A DNA stretch of 64,000 nucleotides from Warburgia ugandensis (taxonomy: Eukaryota > Streptophyta > Magnoliopsida > Canellales > Canellaceae), in the NCBI GenBank assembly GCA_035236585.1, contig CP141126.1:69727414-69791413 (forward strand). The letters run 5' to 3'. A program made the position numbers and the translations under genes. Positions 13,501 through 25,582 of this stretch are shown in pieces. The notes under the pieces were generated by a model that saw nothing but the letters and a program-made list of their open reading frames with translations, was not told the DNA's origin and ran no database searches. Numbering within the stretch: the stretch's first letter is position 1; each line of letters starts with the position of its first letter.

Positions 13501-14790
13501 TCTCCGAATCCAAGTCATCTCCTTCACTGTTCAACCCTGAACCCGACAGTTTTCTTCTCACTGTCAGTGTTCCTCCTTGAAATCTGACATAAACTCTCCA
13601 GATCACTGTTTGAGAGTCTTTCCCATGTTCTTCTCATCACAAAGAAGGGTGAAAGTCATCAACGCATTGCCATTTCTGGTGACTATTCCCTTGCACACCT
13701 TTCCCTCTTCAATCTTAAGTCATTCCCCCTCCAACCATGATGGACCCAAGGGGGTTTTGATCCTCCCTTCATGGAGAGTAAAGTGGACGATTGGATTAAC
13801 AATCTGAGCCACCATTGTTGCCTGCGTGCTCTCCTTCTCCTGCGACACACAAAAAAAAAACCCCAACCCTCTTCTCCAACACAACTAGGTTTCTCTGGCA
13901 AGCAGAGCCACTCCCTATCTCTTTTTATTCCTTTCTTCCTCTTCTCCTTCTTCCTTATTCTCTCCTCTTTCTTCCTTCTCCTTTCCTCTTCTTCCCCCCA
14001 TCAGGTTTCCTCTTTTCGTGGGGTTTGGGAAACAGACCAATGTCTATTTTCCCTTTTCATTTAAGTGAGGGGGTGCCATTATCAAACCTGCCCCTCCCCC
14101 TTTTTGTTATTTTAATTTATTTTCTTTTTCTTTAATTATTTTATATTAGTTGTTAATCATGATGTTTTTATTATTTTAAACATCATGATAGTAGTTAATG
14201 ATGGTTTTTAATTCCATTGATTGTTACATTCCAACTACAAGTGGGGCCCACTTAGTGAAATTACAAAAAAACCTTTTTGTTAGAAAATTATTGTTCATTC
14301 ATCAACCTCCGGTTTCAACAAACTTAGTGTCATTGGATTCGTATCAATGAGTATAATCCAGATTTTATAATTTCAATTTCATGTTTTAATTACTATATTG
14401 CCCCTAACTTTGAAGGCCCCTAACTTCTTCATACAGACTCTGTTTTTAGCATTCTTTGGCTTGTTGGATTTCATTTTTTGAATGCTATCTAATGGTTTTA
14501 GTTTTATTTGTAAATTATACTTCTATAAAAAGATACACTCCTTGAAAACTCATAACTTGCTCATGGAATAGTAAAATTTTAGGCTGAAATTCATCCTAAC
14601 TTCGATTTCAGTGTTCTTTATATTGTTGGACTCGATTTTTCAAGTACATTCCAAATATTCATGCTTCCACACAAAATTCCATTTCTATAAAAAATTATTT
14701 CTTTAAGTAAAAAATTCCAACTATATTCCAAAATTCTAATTTCACATAATAATGCCTAGAATAGTATTTACAAAATTTGGGGTCATTACA
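10562..14790 (-). mobile_element. Solo LTR S1 of a long-LTR chromovirus-type family
   Basis: This 4,229-base insertion lies inside the integrase of N. Its plus-strand ends are TGCAACACCTCAGG and GGGGTCATTACA (TG...CA with inverted-repeat-like tips). It is flanked by GTACT at 10,557-10,561 and 14,791-14,795. No gag or pol is present inside, so it is a solo LTR, the product of recombination between the two LTRs of a full element. It is homologous over its length to S2 (18,808-22,695). Orientation is minus, judged from the start TGTAATGACCCC, which is how LTRs begin after the polypurine tracts of chromodomain elements E and D. Inside are a palindrome (10,925-10,963), a module with AGGCCTATGCCTG near 11,840, AT runs (about 11,930 and 14,803 just outside), and a CT-rich tract at 13,900-14,000 that creates false open frames. 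Confidence 0.88.
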
Positions 14791-14795
14791 GTACT

Positions 14796-15340
14796 AAAGC
14801 ATGCATATATATATATATATATATATTTAAGAACATGACCACCACCCTGTGGTCATTGGTCTTGCGCATTATAACCTCTTGGACACATAGTCCACTCCCA
14901 CAAGGATTTATAGATAATTAAGAGAGTTGGGAAAAAGTCCCACAAAAGTCATTGCTCTAAACATCAAAAAGTATAATGATAAGAATAGGGCTTAAGGGCA
15001 TTATATTTCTTTTTCCTATACTCCCTAACTATTGATATCTAGCACATGCTATGCAATGAACATGTGAATCCCTAAAAATGGTGGGCCAATAAAAACCACA
15101 CTACAAAATCTTTGTAGCTGTCTTTCTAGAATTGAAATGGCCCTCTCATGCATGGTCAGGACAAAAGAAAATGATTTTATGATGTTCATTATATAGTATA
15201 CATGTCCTAATGACTTGATTAGGACAATACTTAAATAAGTATAGATTGTCCCATGTAAAGTGCTTGACCTCGGTATGGAATCTGTTTCTACCATGTTTTG
15301 GCTAGTGATTAGCCATCTGACCCATGACAAGATAATTGAC
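14796..15340 (-). mobile_element. Element N: integrase, N-terminal half (fossil)
   Basis: Minus-strand translation shows the zinc-binding H2C2-type region and the GHFNSRKTATKIL block near 15,100-15,140, then a GFYWPTIFRD block and the IGKRNIMPL motif, then the start of the catalytic core. These are Athila/Tat-type integrase landmarks. Just inside the S1 junction is an (AT)n run at about 14,803-14,827. The coding sense continues on the other side of S1. Confidence 0.82.
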
Positions 15341-16480
15341 TATATTTGTATACCAAGGCAACTGGAAAATGTGCCACAATTGTTCATGTAAAAAGGTTTC
15401 TATTATAGGCACATTCTTGCAAATAAACTCCACAAGCAATCTGGATAAGTGGTCTACTACAACATATTTGGAAGATTTCTTATCTCAAATTTCTAAATCA
15501 AACTCCTATAGCAATAGTATCCATTAGATCATCCTTCCTTGAGAGAAGATATTTCAAAGATGTATGGTCTGAATAGACAAGGACTTTAGATCCTAGCAAG
15601 TAAGATCTAAATTTATCCAAGGCAAATATAACTACCAACAACTCTTTTTCTATAGTGGAATAATTGAGATGAGCATCTATGAGTGCCTTGGTGACATAAC
15701 ATATCACATGCAAATGTTTATCAATGTACTGCCCTAACACAGCATTACACATTATTTCAAATTGTGCACTCCATTCTGGTGGTCAAATAATAGGTACAGA
15801 AGTTGATTCAGCCTTTAGGTGCTCAAATGCTTTCATAAAATCACCATCACAGAGAAAAGTTTCTTCCTTCATAAGTAAATTACATAGGTATTTAGCAATT
15901 TTTACTAAATTCCTTGTTGAATCATCTATAGAAACCAGAAAGGCCTAAAAAAGAGTGGATTTCCTTCACCATCCTTAGAGGAGGAAGGTTAAAGATTAAT
16001 TCCACTGGGGTTTTGTCTACTTCTATGCCATTCTGTGATATAATGTGACCTAGAATAATGCCACTATTTACCATGAAATGACTTTTCTCCCAACCTAACA
16101 CTAAACTCTTTTCCTAATACCTAACAAGTACTAACTTTGTGGTGTAGACATTCATCAAATGAAGATCCAAATACTAAAAAATCATCCACAAAAACTTGTA
16201 AGAACTTCTCCCCCATATCAAAGAGTATGCTTAACATACACCTATGAAATGTAGTTGGAGCATTCTAAAGTCCAAGCACCAAACCCCTCCTTAGTGAGCA
16301 TTGTAAAGTCCAAAAGAGCTCACTTGCTTAGTGAGGAAGGCTTTGTTTTGCACATTAGGCTTGCACTTTTGTGTGCAAAACTCTTTAAGAAATTTGGCAT
16401 AAGCAGGAATGTCTTTGATAGCATTGAGTAATGGAAATTTATTTGAACATGCTTAAACACATCCATTATCTCATTGAAAT
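15340..16480 (-). mobile_element. Element N: reverse transcriptase and RNase H fossil
   Basis: The clean minus-strand frame at 15,498-15,752 carries RNase H landmarks NYSTIEKELL, FALDKFRSYLLGSK and DHTSLKYLL, diagnostic of plant Ty3/Gypsy. Upstream in element order (higher coordinates) is the RT thumb region with the HFM...GIILGHIIS...GIEVDK series at about 16,000-16,090. The pre-protease linker is recognisable near 16,330-16,450. The reading frame is broken many times. Confidence 0.85.
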
Positions 16481-17480
16481 TAGTTCCTTTCTAAGCCTTG
16501 TTTAGTAACTGAAGGGGTGGGGCTTTTACACATAAGGTGCCTCCACTATAGTTTCAGATGGAGTTGGAGATTTTTGTCTTTTCTCTATCTCTTATGTTGT
16601 AGCGAGTTCAATCTCCTTGATAGTTCCCTTAGTCTGCCTTACTTTATTATCAACTCGAGGGACATTTGTAAGGGTAGTTATGGACTTTGCTTGGTCATGT
16701 GTTCTAGTTGAACTTGACCTTATTTCAAACTATTGCTTAGGATTTGGAATTGGCTGACTAGGAAATTGTCTATTTCCACTATCATTGACCTCATTTGCAT
16801 TTCTAATTTGGCAATAGCTTGAGAATTTACATTGTTGCTCTATCTACTCTAATCGATGGCTTGTCTAGTTTCAACCTAGTTTTTTAAAGTTTTCTTCATA
16901 AATGATTGCATAGTTTGCTTGAATGTGGTGCTTCTTTTGTTCTCAAGGAAGCCAAAAACCATGTGGCTACTATGGAACTAAAGTCTTAGGAATGTTTTGT
17001 GCATGGGGTTCATAGATGGACCTCACTTATAATTGTTCTTAGACCATGACAAGTTAGGATGCCTAAACCATCCTGTATTGTAGGTCTTAGAATAAGGATT
17101 ATTGGTAAGATGGCGATATGCATTCATTGCATTTGCCTATTTGAAAAGATATTTTGTTTATACTATATCGATGGGCAAATTGATGTTAAATGTGTCGGGC
17201 TAAAACAAATAGCACAAACCTCTTGTGGAGATTAAGTGGTTGCATTAGCAGCCATTATAGCATCTAGTTTGGCATTCATTGTTTAGAACATTTGTCAAAC
17301 TTGTCCAAATGTTCTTCCATAGCATCTATCCTAAAAGTGTTATTTGTGATCACTCCTATTTCATACATGCCTCCTTTCTTTTGAGGCCAAGTATTTCCCT
17401 CTCTCTTTTATTAGAGTAATCCCATTGGTGGGAGTTTTTAGCTAAAGTTTGGAAAAATTCCTAGCCTTTGTATCAATTTT
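16480..17480 (-). mobile_element. Element N: gag-pol spacer and gag tail, poorly preserved
   Basis: About 1 kb lies between the gag core and the pre-protease linker. Minus-strand pieces resemble the gag tail of element A (1,640-2,500), for example the stretch at 17,030-17,120 that parallels 2,000-2,060. No intact domain is readable. The small open frames on either strand have no family features. Confidence 0.55.
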
Positions 17481-18070
17481 CAACATGAGGGCCCCTCCAT
17501 TAGATTCATCAAACATCTATCTATTTGAGGTGTTAGTGCCTCATAGAAGCACTGAACTTCCTATTATTTTTTAAATCCATGGTGGTGACACTTCTCTAAT
17601 AATTCATTCCACCATTCCTAGCATTCATAATGTTGCTCATCTTCTCTTTGACAAAAATTGATGATCTCCCTACATATGGTATTGGTCTTATGGACGGGGA
17701 AGAATTTTTTCAGAAACTTTTTAGACAATCGGTCCCATGTAACAACGGAATTGACCTCAAAAGAATTCATCCATGATTTGGCCTTATCTTTCAATGATGA
17801 GGGGAACAACCTAAGTCTAATAGAATCATCCAAAATATTTTGGAGCCTAAATGTAGGACAAATATTAAGGAATTCCTTAATATTTAGGTATGGATCCTCT
17901 ATCTCTTAACCATAAAATGTTGTGAGTAACTATATGACTCCAAGTTGAAGTTCAAAGTGGTCTGTATTGGTGGGTGGTAAGGTGATGCATGATGGGATAT
18001 TTAATTGGGTTGGGGTATAGAAATCTTTAAAGGCCTTGTGCTCAAATACAACTTGTTGGTCTACCATGGG
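17480..18070 (-). mobile_element. Element N: gag core fossil
   Basis: The frame at 17,618-17,833 (minus) reads DDSIRLRLFPSSLKDKAKSW followed by a W.RLSKKFLKKFFP block and a C.REI segment. This is the classic Retrotrans_gag core of Athila/Tat elements. Upstream residues continue to about 18,070. Gag would have formed the particle. The gene as a whole is broken. Confidence 0.88.
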
Positions 18071-18807
18071 GTTATGAATTTGTTTTCTCTCCTCTTTCCT
18101 ATGGGTAAATTTAGTCTCAAGATCTAATGGTACTAACTAAGTGTTCTAAGATCGATGACCTTGCATGCACTAAGATGAAAACCTATATAAATGATGTAAC
18201 CTAACTCTATATGATGCATAATCAATCCTAATGGTTCATCATTGAGCTGTTTTGATAATCTTTGTTAATCTACAGGATGGTAGCTTTAGACTTGACCTTG
18301 ACAACTCCTCCCTTTATCTGTGCTCAACTATTGCTTCCTAATTAGACTCCTCTCTAAAGTGGTTAATACAATTCTCATGGAAGGAGGTGTCTATGCTTGA
18401 ACAACCATCAATGAAAGGTGTGGGAAAATAATTTGGATTTTGTATACCAATTATAACCATAATTCTTAGAAGCCATTGCGTGACAATAGATCTCCTCCTA
18501 AAAGATTCCTAAGAGCTTGAAACCTTAAGTCTCTTGTTACTTAATTTTAAATTAAGATTCAAGGGATGGGATCATGAACATACAAGGAATTGATTTGATT
18601 ACCTAGGTGGGCCAAGAATCTGTTGATGAAATCCAGTCCTTATCTTATGAGATTTCCTACGGGGCCCTTACTAGCAATATGGTCCATACACCATAAAGCT
18701 GTAAATGTGTAATACAATAGAAGGAAAGGAAACTAATTCCTACTAATGAGCTTTCTGACAAAGTAACCTTTGCTAAATAGGTGCAATCTAATGCAACAAG
18801 TATGATT
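18071..18807 (-). mobile_element. Element N: leader, inner part
   Basis: This is untranslated leader between gag and the S2 insertion, homologous in reverse to 430-1,060 and to 57,700-58,350. It carries the same GGGCCC landmark (18,661) and the AAGGAGG...TCTA block (about 18,381). The outer part of the leader is at 22,701-23,145, beyond S2. Confidence 0.7.
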
Positions 18808-19169
18808 TGTGACTCCTCAGGTTTTGCCCAAAAAATTTTCGTATTTGTTTTGGAATGGCGGTGCACCAATATGTTTAGAAATTCAAAAACAACAAAAACA
18901 TGTTCTTTGAAATTCATTTTTCCAAAAACTCGGATGTCACCTCAACTCCCATACTATACATAATATAGTTTTATAGAAGATAGACATGCATTTTATGAAA
19001 CAGCAGGACCCATCTAGTGGTTCACATATACAACCCTCATAATCATTATATTAAATGTCCAAGCAGCATAATCCAAATAACTAACTACACAATACAAAAA
19101 CTTTAACAAAATATATAAGTATGGTTGTTGAACGCTTGTTTGTATATGTCTTCTCCTATATGTATGTAT

Positions 19170-19208
19170 CTGAGATATTGTAAACATAAAACATTTACAA
19201 TATCTCAG
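19170..19208. repeat. Perfect 15-base inverted repeat in S2
   Basis: CTGAGATATTGTAAA, a 9-base loop CATAAAACA, then TTTACAATATCTCAG. It lies 362 bases from the LTR tip at 18,808. In S1 the imperfect counterpart lies 363 bases from its tip. Confidence 0.85.
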
Positions 19209-20869
19209 CAAGATATGCTCGGTTGGGGAGAGTTAAGAAAACATGTTAATTACATATAAATTAAGAATTTTACATCAATTAAAATATTCAATTATCTGCA
19301 AGTCATTAATAAAATAGCTATTTATAATTCTTCTTCTTTATATGAATATAATAATCACATTTTAGAGATTACACTTTACACAATATATTTAATATATATA
19401 ATTCACTAGTGTTTTAAATATGAATCATTATCATTTTCCATGTGATACCATACTCCAATTCTATGAACCGTACTCTCCATAATATATCTACCCATTCACT
19501 TCCCATATGAAAACATTTATGAAACTATGCCCTCCAACATATACATATAGGACTATATCATATATATTAAAATAATTAAAAGTCGTACAAAATTATGAAC
19601 ATAGTTCATAGGTTTTATAACCTATATTCCTAGACTATACTAGGTCTCAAAATCATACCCCTTCCATATGAGGTTTATAATACTCCAACCGCTGCTGGTA
19701 ACATCATAAAACGCATCTCATCATGCCATCATCATATAAGGCATCTCATCCTGCCATCATATACGTACCATAGTGCATCAAATACAAGGACTACTATGCT
19801 ATAGTTTGACATGTACCAGCACAATCAGATAACTATTTCCATACTCCAAGGATACTAAGTGTGGAAAATCATCTACATCATGTCTATATGAGTAAACAGA
19901 CTATCATAGTGGTGGCCTTCCCATATTGCCCCACCTGACATTTTGCCTCTCTTTGGGCATGTTATCATCATATGTATATCACATTTCAGAGAATAAGTGG
20001 CCAAACCCTACTACTCTACTAGTATAGCATCCCCAGGCCTATGCTTGTCTAAAATAAAACTCTCAAGCCACCATGCTTGGATGTAAAATAATAATATATA
20101 GGCATCTTACATGTCCATAATATATCTCACCATAATCATAACATCCTCACTTATTAGGTGATCGCCCACCAAGGATGTAATGTGATATCCTTGACTCATA
20201 CATCACATATAATGTAATGATACCCATGTACTATAAATATCTTTTTATCACAATAATAGCTATGATATTTTTAAGAATAGATCATGTGTATCCTTTAATA
20301 TCATTCAGTAGGCTTCAATTATAAACATGTCATTCATGTAGCATTTCAATTAACAAATTTTCACCATTCACAAGTAAACATTTTTCATCATCATATATCA
20401 TATGAAATGCACAATTTAAATGATATAATATCTATCACAAGAATAAGATAATGTTTAAAAACATGCATCTTACTCTTAAGACATGCTTTCTTAATTCTCC
20501 ACCTACCTTGTGTGGCGAGTTCATCCATTTCTCACTAGCTGATTGATGACGCTTGCAAAGTCTCACATATCCATATTGATCTAGTCCTTGTTCTTCACCT
20601 AAATTTCCCAATCAAGTAATCAATTACTAATCCTAAGGGAATAATCCTTTTTAATAACTTTTATGGTATGGATCATAGAATTTGATCATATTCCATACCA
20701 AAATTCCTCTATTGACCTCAGCCGTGGCTCTAGGTTAGCGAGATCATCTCTAATAGGCTTCTAATCCTAATATCTTATAGGATTTGTGATTTGCATGTCC
20801 TAAGGGTTATGATAGACAATTTGGGTAGGGAAAGTGAAACTAGATCTTCACTGTTGAATGGCCATGGAT

Positions 20870-21370
20870 CTGCCCAATTGTCGTCGTAACAGTATTGTTG
20901 TGTTAGGATCTCCGTCAAATCAATGTGTAGGGTGTGATCAATCATAGATCAAATGGTTTGGTGTTAGATGTACAGTCAGATTCAATTGAAAGTTCAAATC
21001 TATGTTGGATCTAGGTGCTCAATGGTTGACATAAGGTTAAATTATCTTAAAGTGCTGCATCTGTCACAGATTTGGTATGTATTGACCAATCAACAATGAG
21101 ATCATGATGAATGGTTAGATAGGTCACAGATCTATGTGTTGATGACTGATTGATGGTTTCATCATGTGGGGATTTGTGAATTTAGTTATAAATTTGTCAG
21201 TTGGGGATAGATCAATGGTCTTACAGCATTTGATGGTTAGATTAATTACAGATCTGCCATTTGGAGACAGATCAATGACAAACATTGATATATTGTTGGA
21301 TCAATCACAGATCAGGTGATCTGGTGTCTAATCGACAATTTGATTATGGTGAATGGTCTGATTTGTGTGG
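20870..21370. repeat. Degenerate subrepeats inside S2
   Basis: Phrases such as CAGATCTGCCATTTGGAGA, TAGATCAATGG and GATCATGATGAATGGTT recur at irregular spacing of some tens of bases. A similar field occurs at 63,400-63,760 in F2 at the corresponding place in the LTR. It looks like an old, decayed minisatellite of the U3 half. Confidence 0.6.
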
Positions 21371-22700
21371 ATTTGGATAGATCAAAAGCACAAAAGATTC
21401 ATAGGCAACGAGGCACTAGTGGTGAGGGGGAGAGAAAAGACTCCTGCAGCCATCATGCATGGCAAGAGTGTAGGTCGAGCTGCACCAAGGGAAGAAGAAG
21501 ATGGGGAAGATAGGTTTTGGGCACAGCCTGCTTAACATTGCCTATGAGGCACTGTGCCAGTGGAATGAGGAAGATAGAGAGGGAGAAAATGGGGCTGGTG
21601 TGGTGGGTCAAAGAAGGAGATGGGGGAGATGGGGGAGAAAGGAGGGGGAAAGAGTAAAACACGGATGGCCAAAGAAGAAGAAAAACCCTACAAGGGTTTC
21701 TATCAAACGCATAGTAGGTGGAGCATTGTGACAAAGATGGGAAATGGTGCTTGCCAGTGAAATATAGATCTGGGATTTTTTTGTCGACACCAGAGAGAGG
21801 GGGGCCCGGTTGTTTGTCAGTGAAACCCACTAGGGTTCTGGTCAATCCCATTGGAGAAATGAAAGTGGGGGAAAACCCCACGCATGGCCAAAAGAGGAAA
21901 CCTGATATGGGTTGTCTGCCATCACCAGAGAGCAAGAGGGGACAGATTGTTGTAGAAACTCAATTTGGGTTTCTTTTCATTGCCAAAAAATGCCCAACAG
22001 AGGAGGGTTGTGTTGGAACTAGAGAGAGGGAGATCAGGTGGGAGAGGAGTTGCCAGAGAAGACCTAGTCCAGGTTTCTCCTTATCACCAGAAAAAGGGAG
22101 GACCTTGGGCGAGGTGAATGGCTACTTGCCAGAAAAACCCGTTTTGGGTTTCTTTTTGTCACCTGGAAAAGGGTTTCTAGGGAGGGAGCAAGGAGATTGG
22201 AGAGAGGAGAGAGGGAGAGAGAGAGAAAACCAGACCAACATTTCGTTGGGTTTACAATGTGAGGGGGGGTGCCAATATCAATTTGGCCCTCTTCTGTTAT
22301 GCTTTTTTTTTAATTATCGTATTGCCCCTGACTTTGAAGGCCCATAACTTCTTAATTCGCACCCTGTTTTCAGTGTTCTTTTGCTTGTTGGATTTTGTTT
22401 TCTAAGTAATATCTAATGAAATAATTTCAGTTCCAAATTATACTTCTATAATAAGATATACTCCTTGAAAACTCATAACTTGATCATGGCATAGTAAAAT
22501 TTTGGGGTGAAATTCATCTGAACTCCAATTTTAGTGTTCTTAATATCGTTGGACTCAATTTTTCGAGTATGTTCCAAATTCCATTTCTATAAAAAAAAAT
22601 TATTTTCTCTGGGTCAAAATTCCAATTATATTCCAAAATTCTAATTTCCCATAATAACACCTAGAATAGTATTTACAAAATTTGTGGTTGTTACATGATT

Positions 22701-23145
22701 GATGACCCTAGTCTATATGAACTACACTAATGATCAATATGCAAACTACATTAAGAAAATAAAAGAGAGTGAGAGACGCTTACAGTGGGATTACTGATGA
22801 TGACCAAGTGTGGGCCCAACATACCACACACATAGAATATATTATTACAACCCATTTGAAATAAAATAAGCAATTGCAAATTACAATGGTCCCTAAAAAC
22901 AAGTTCACTCAAAAATCTAATCTAAGAAAGCAAGGAAATCCTAATTAAGTTGATGAAGCTTTGGCATACAAGATTGACACCACTCCTTTTTCCATATTTC
23001 CTTTGCATAAAACAAAGAAAAATGGTCAAATTTTGAAGAACTGGAAAAATATGCAAGAATGATACAAAAATCTTAATCTAATGCAACCTAAAGCTACGTC
23101 TAGAGATAAACAATTTAAAGAAAAATTCAACCACTAATCTATTGT
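22701..23145 (-). mobile_element. Element N: leader, outer part
   Basis: This is leader next to the primer-binding site, matching 57,064-57,470 of element F. Shared text includes the CATCTTCTTTGTTTTATGCAA block, the AAGCTTCATTGATG/CAACTTAATTAGG block and the GTGTGGGCCC-like block near 22,810. It is non-coding. Confidence 0.7.
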
Positions 23146-23172
23146 GATTCCCCTACAATGATGCCTAAAAAC
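23146..23172 (-). promoter_or_regulatory. Element N primer-binding site (tRNA-Asp-like, degraded)
   Basis: Immediately inside the 5' LTR, the minus strand reads TTTTTAGGCATCATTGTAGG then GGAATC. The Athila site I know is TTTTTGGCGCCGTTGCCGGG followed by GA, complementary to the 3' end of tRNA-Asp. The match is partial, as expected for an old copy, and its position is exactly right. Confidence 0.65.
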
Positions 23173-25582
23173 TCCTTAGCTTTAAACTTAGTCACAAGCA
23201 CACGAATCAATGTTGTAATTTGCACACGAGAGAGAGGTCGATCCCACAAGGAATCTTACAAAAATTTTCAATTGATTGGATCTTATTTAATTTGCTTAGC
23301 TTAGCTAATGAAAGAGGATTTTGATTAACTAGGAATTTAAACAATATGGAACCTTTCCATGGGAACCATGTACGTATAACCTAACCATGAACAACTAAAT
23401 CATACAGAACTAAAGAAACATTAATAAGATGATGTGCATGTAACTAATAAAGGAACGAATGTAAAATATGCATGGAACATAGAATGCACTATTTTAGCAT
23501 GGTGTACATGAGAATATGAGATTTTCCCATGAGATTAATGATGGAAAGAATGCATGTATGGGACATGGAAAGTGCGCATGAACTAAGATGCAACTTTGAT
23601 GCAAGACTAAAAAATGAAACTTTGATGGATATTGATGCATGAATGACACAAAACCTAATTGAGAAACAATAATGAACTAAGTAATTAATCTAAGGAGACA
23701 CACCTCAAGGCCATGCACATAACCTTTAGAGTTGTGAGCATGGTTCTTGAGTATGGTGCTTTGGAAGCTAAAATAGAAAACACATATAATGATGCACATG
23801 AACACTTGAATGAAATATGCAAAGGATTAAGGGCATGGAATACAAGCATTAACATGAAATTTATGGACTTAACATTAGCAACAATGAATAAGAATTACAC
23901 ATGAAATTAAGTCTTCATTGAATTAAAAGTTCATACAAGGATTATGTGCTTTTTACATGTATCATATAATGGGAAATTTACACTTTTCAAAGATCCAAAT
24001 CTATCCAAAACTAAATCCAAATTTCACACTTCAATAATCTAAGAAGCATTCATCTAAATCCAAAGATTAAATAAAGAGAAGAGTGGGAAAAAGATTGGAC
24101 TGAGAAGAAGGAAAGTAATGAAATTTAAAGAGCACTCACAAAATTTTAAGGGATAAGAATTTGATCCAGGAACTGCAATCCCTTGGCTGTCACTATAAGG
24201 GAGTTATGGTCCTTGAATACAAGGATCTAAAGCTCTAATTTGAAATCAAGAAGCAAGAAAAACTGAGGAGTAAAGTAAGGAAATTAACGCATAAGATAAA
24301 GAAACAAAATAAAGGAATAAGAGTAATGACTAACTTGCAAATTAAGAGTGCAAAGCGAAAGGAAAAAAGATGTGGAACTTCAACAAAGAAAGGAGGCCTA
24401 GAAGATTGCTTTACATAGAAGATCTTTAACAGAGAAAGGTGGGAGGTACCACCCTTTTAGGAGGTAAGCGTCTCTCCCTCTCTATGATGTATTTGACATG
24501 GTGCCCTAATGAGACTATTATAGGTTATGCCCATTCTAACTTTGATAAGGATTGGTTTATGAAACTTAGAAAGTGGTGAAGAGTCCAAAACCATTCAATT
24601 ATGGAATAAGAAATTATTAAACACTCATGGGGTTTTGTCATATAATTGTGGGATGAATTGCTATATTTAGAAGGAAGGTCACTTAGAGAAGAATTTGGAT
24701 AGGGTAATACTTAGAAATAGGGACAGTAATAGAAGTCATGGAGTGGAATTAGAATGGTATAAGCGAGATAAAGATAGTGGACATCTTAATGTGGGAGATG
24801 CCAACTTTTTAAGAGGTGGCTCTCCCCCTTCGAGAGACCATGGAAATCCTATTTATGGTGGTGAGTAGAGAGAGAGAGAGAGAGAAAGAGATGGAATGAT
24901 AAAAGAAACTTAAGCTCTCTCTTCCATTGGTCCACATTGCATATTATCTTTCCATGAACTAATCTCCTTCTAATTATCCCTTGGAATTCATGATTTTATC
25001 ATACTATAATTGCTTGAAAAGTCTCCTCCAATAATGTGACTCCATGTGGCATTGTCTTAAATGGCTTAGCTTCATTACTCATAGCTTTGGCTTTAATGAC
25101 TTGGCTTGTCACCTTTTCTCATGGCTCAAATGGCTTAGGTGGCTTTCATGGTTCCCATGCAAAGGTGGTGAAAATGCTTGGCTTGCGATGGGCCTATTTT
25201 AGTCACCTTTGGATCTTTCCATTGCTTTCTTGCTTGCCTTAAGATGATCCTAAACCTTGATTTAGTTTTGAATAGTTAAAATTTAAGTCATCAGCCTTCT
25301 TTTGATCTTAATATTCAAATCTCATCTTACTTGATCTTGGCCATTGGATCATCTTCTTAGAACATATGAAAGAGAAAAACCCTAATTAAATCCTAGAAAT
25401 AATGCTTAGTCACATATCTATTCAAGATTAGCTCCTAAACCTACCACATATCAGGCTTTTGAATTATTAGAGTAGAAACACACATGTTATGAAATTTTAG
25501 GAGAACTGTAGAATAATGACTATAATTTATAACACATGTACTACTAATTGTGCACTTTTTATAAAAAATTGAATACTTATCA
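23173..25582 (-). repeat. Element N 5' LTR
   Basis: This 2.4-kb LTR starts at 25,582 (TGATAAGTATTC on the minus strand) and ends at about 23,173, next to the primer-binding site. It is homologous to 5,299-7,983. ATACT follows its outer end. It holds GA runs at about 24,868-24,883 and no gene. Confidence 0.85.

Larger units (their letters stand above)
18808..22695 (-). mobile_element. Solo LTR S2 of the same long-LTR family as S1
   Basis: This is a 3,888-base insertion in the leader of N. Plus-strand ends are TGTGACTCCTCAGG and GGTTGTTACA. TGATT stands on both sides (18,803-18,807 and 22,696-22,700). It is homologous to S1 throughout: the CATCTAGTGGTTCACA block near 19,011, the palindrome at 19,170-19,208, the module with CCCAGGCCTATGC near 20,030, and the final 380 bases. 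No coding domain lies inside, so it is a solo LTR on the minus strand. The 209-codon frame at 21,718-22,347 (plus) and the 160-codon frame at 21,453-21,935 (minus) come from degenerate internal repeats of the LTR. Confidence 0.88.
5299..25582 (-). mobile_element. Element N: near-complete Athila-like LTR retrotransposon with nested insertions
   Basis: This is a 20.3-kb minus-strand element. In element order it has a 5' LTR (23,173-25,582), a primer-binding site (23,146-23,172), leader, gag, RT and RNase H, integrase, a non-coding 3' region, a polypurine tract, and a 3' LTR (5,299-7,983). It is flanked by ATACT on both sides. About 8.1 kb is foreign (S1, S2 and a SINE), so the element itself is about 12 kb, a normal Athila size. 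The two LTRs match at roughly four of five positions where I compared them by eye (about 240 bases). At a commonly used plant rate of 1.3e-8 per site per year this would put insertion several to about ten million years ago; this is not a measured value. All coding parts carry many breaks. Confidence 0.88.

Noticed and set aside
13771-14135. Two overlapping Ser/Leu/Pro-rich frames of 97 and 106 codons
   Set aside because: They are a result of the CT-rich tract in S1. Low complexity, two frames open at once, no counterpart in S2.
21718-22347. Open frame of 209 codons (plus), longest in the window, with an overlapping 160-codon frame on the other strand
   Set aside because: It lies inside solo LTR S2. 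It is made of degenerate repeats of GA-rich and GGTTTC text, runs antisense to the LTR, and the homologous part of S1 has no corresponding frame.
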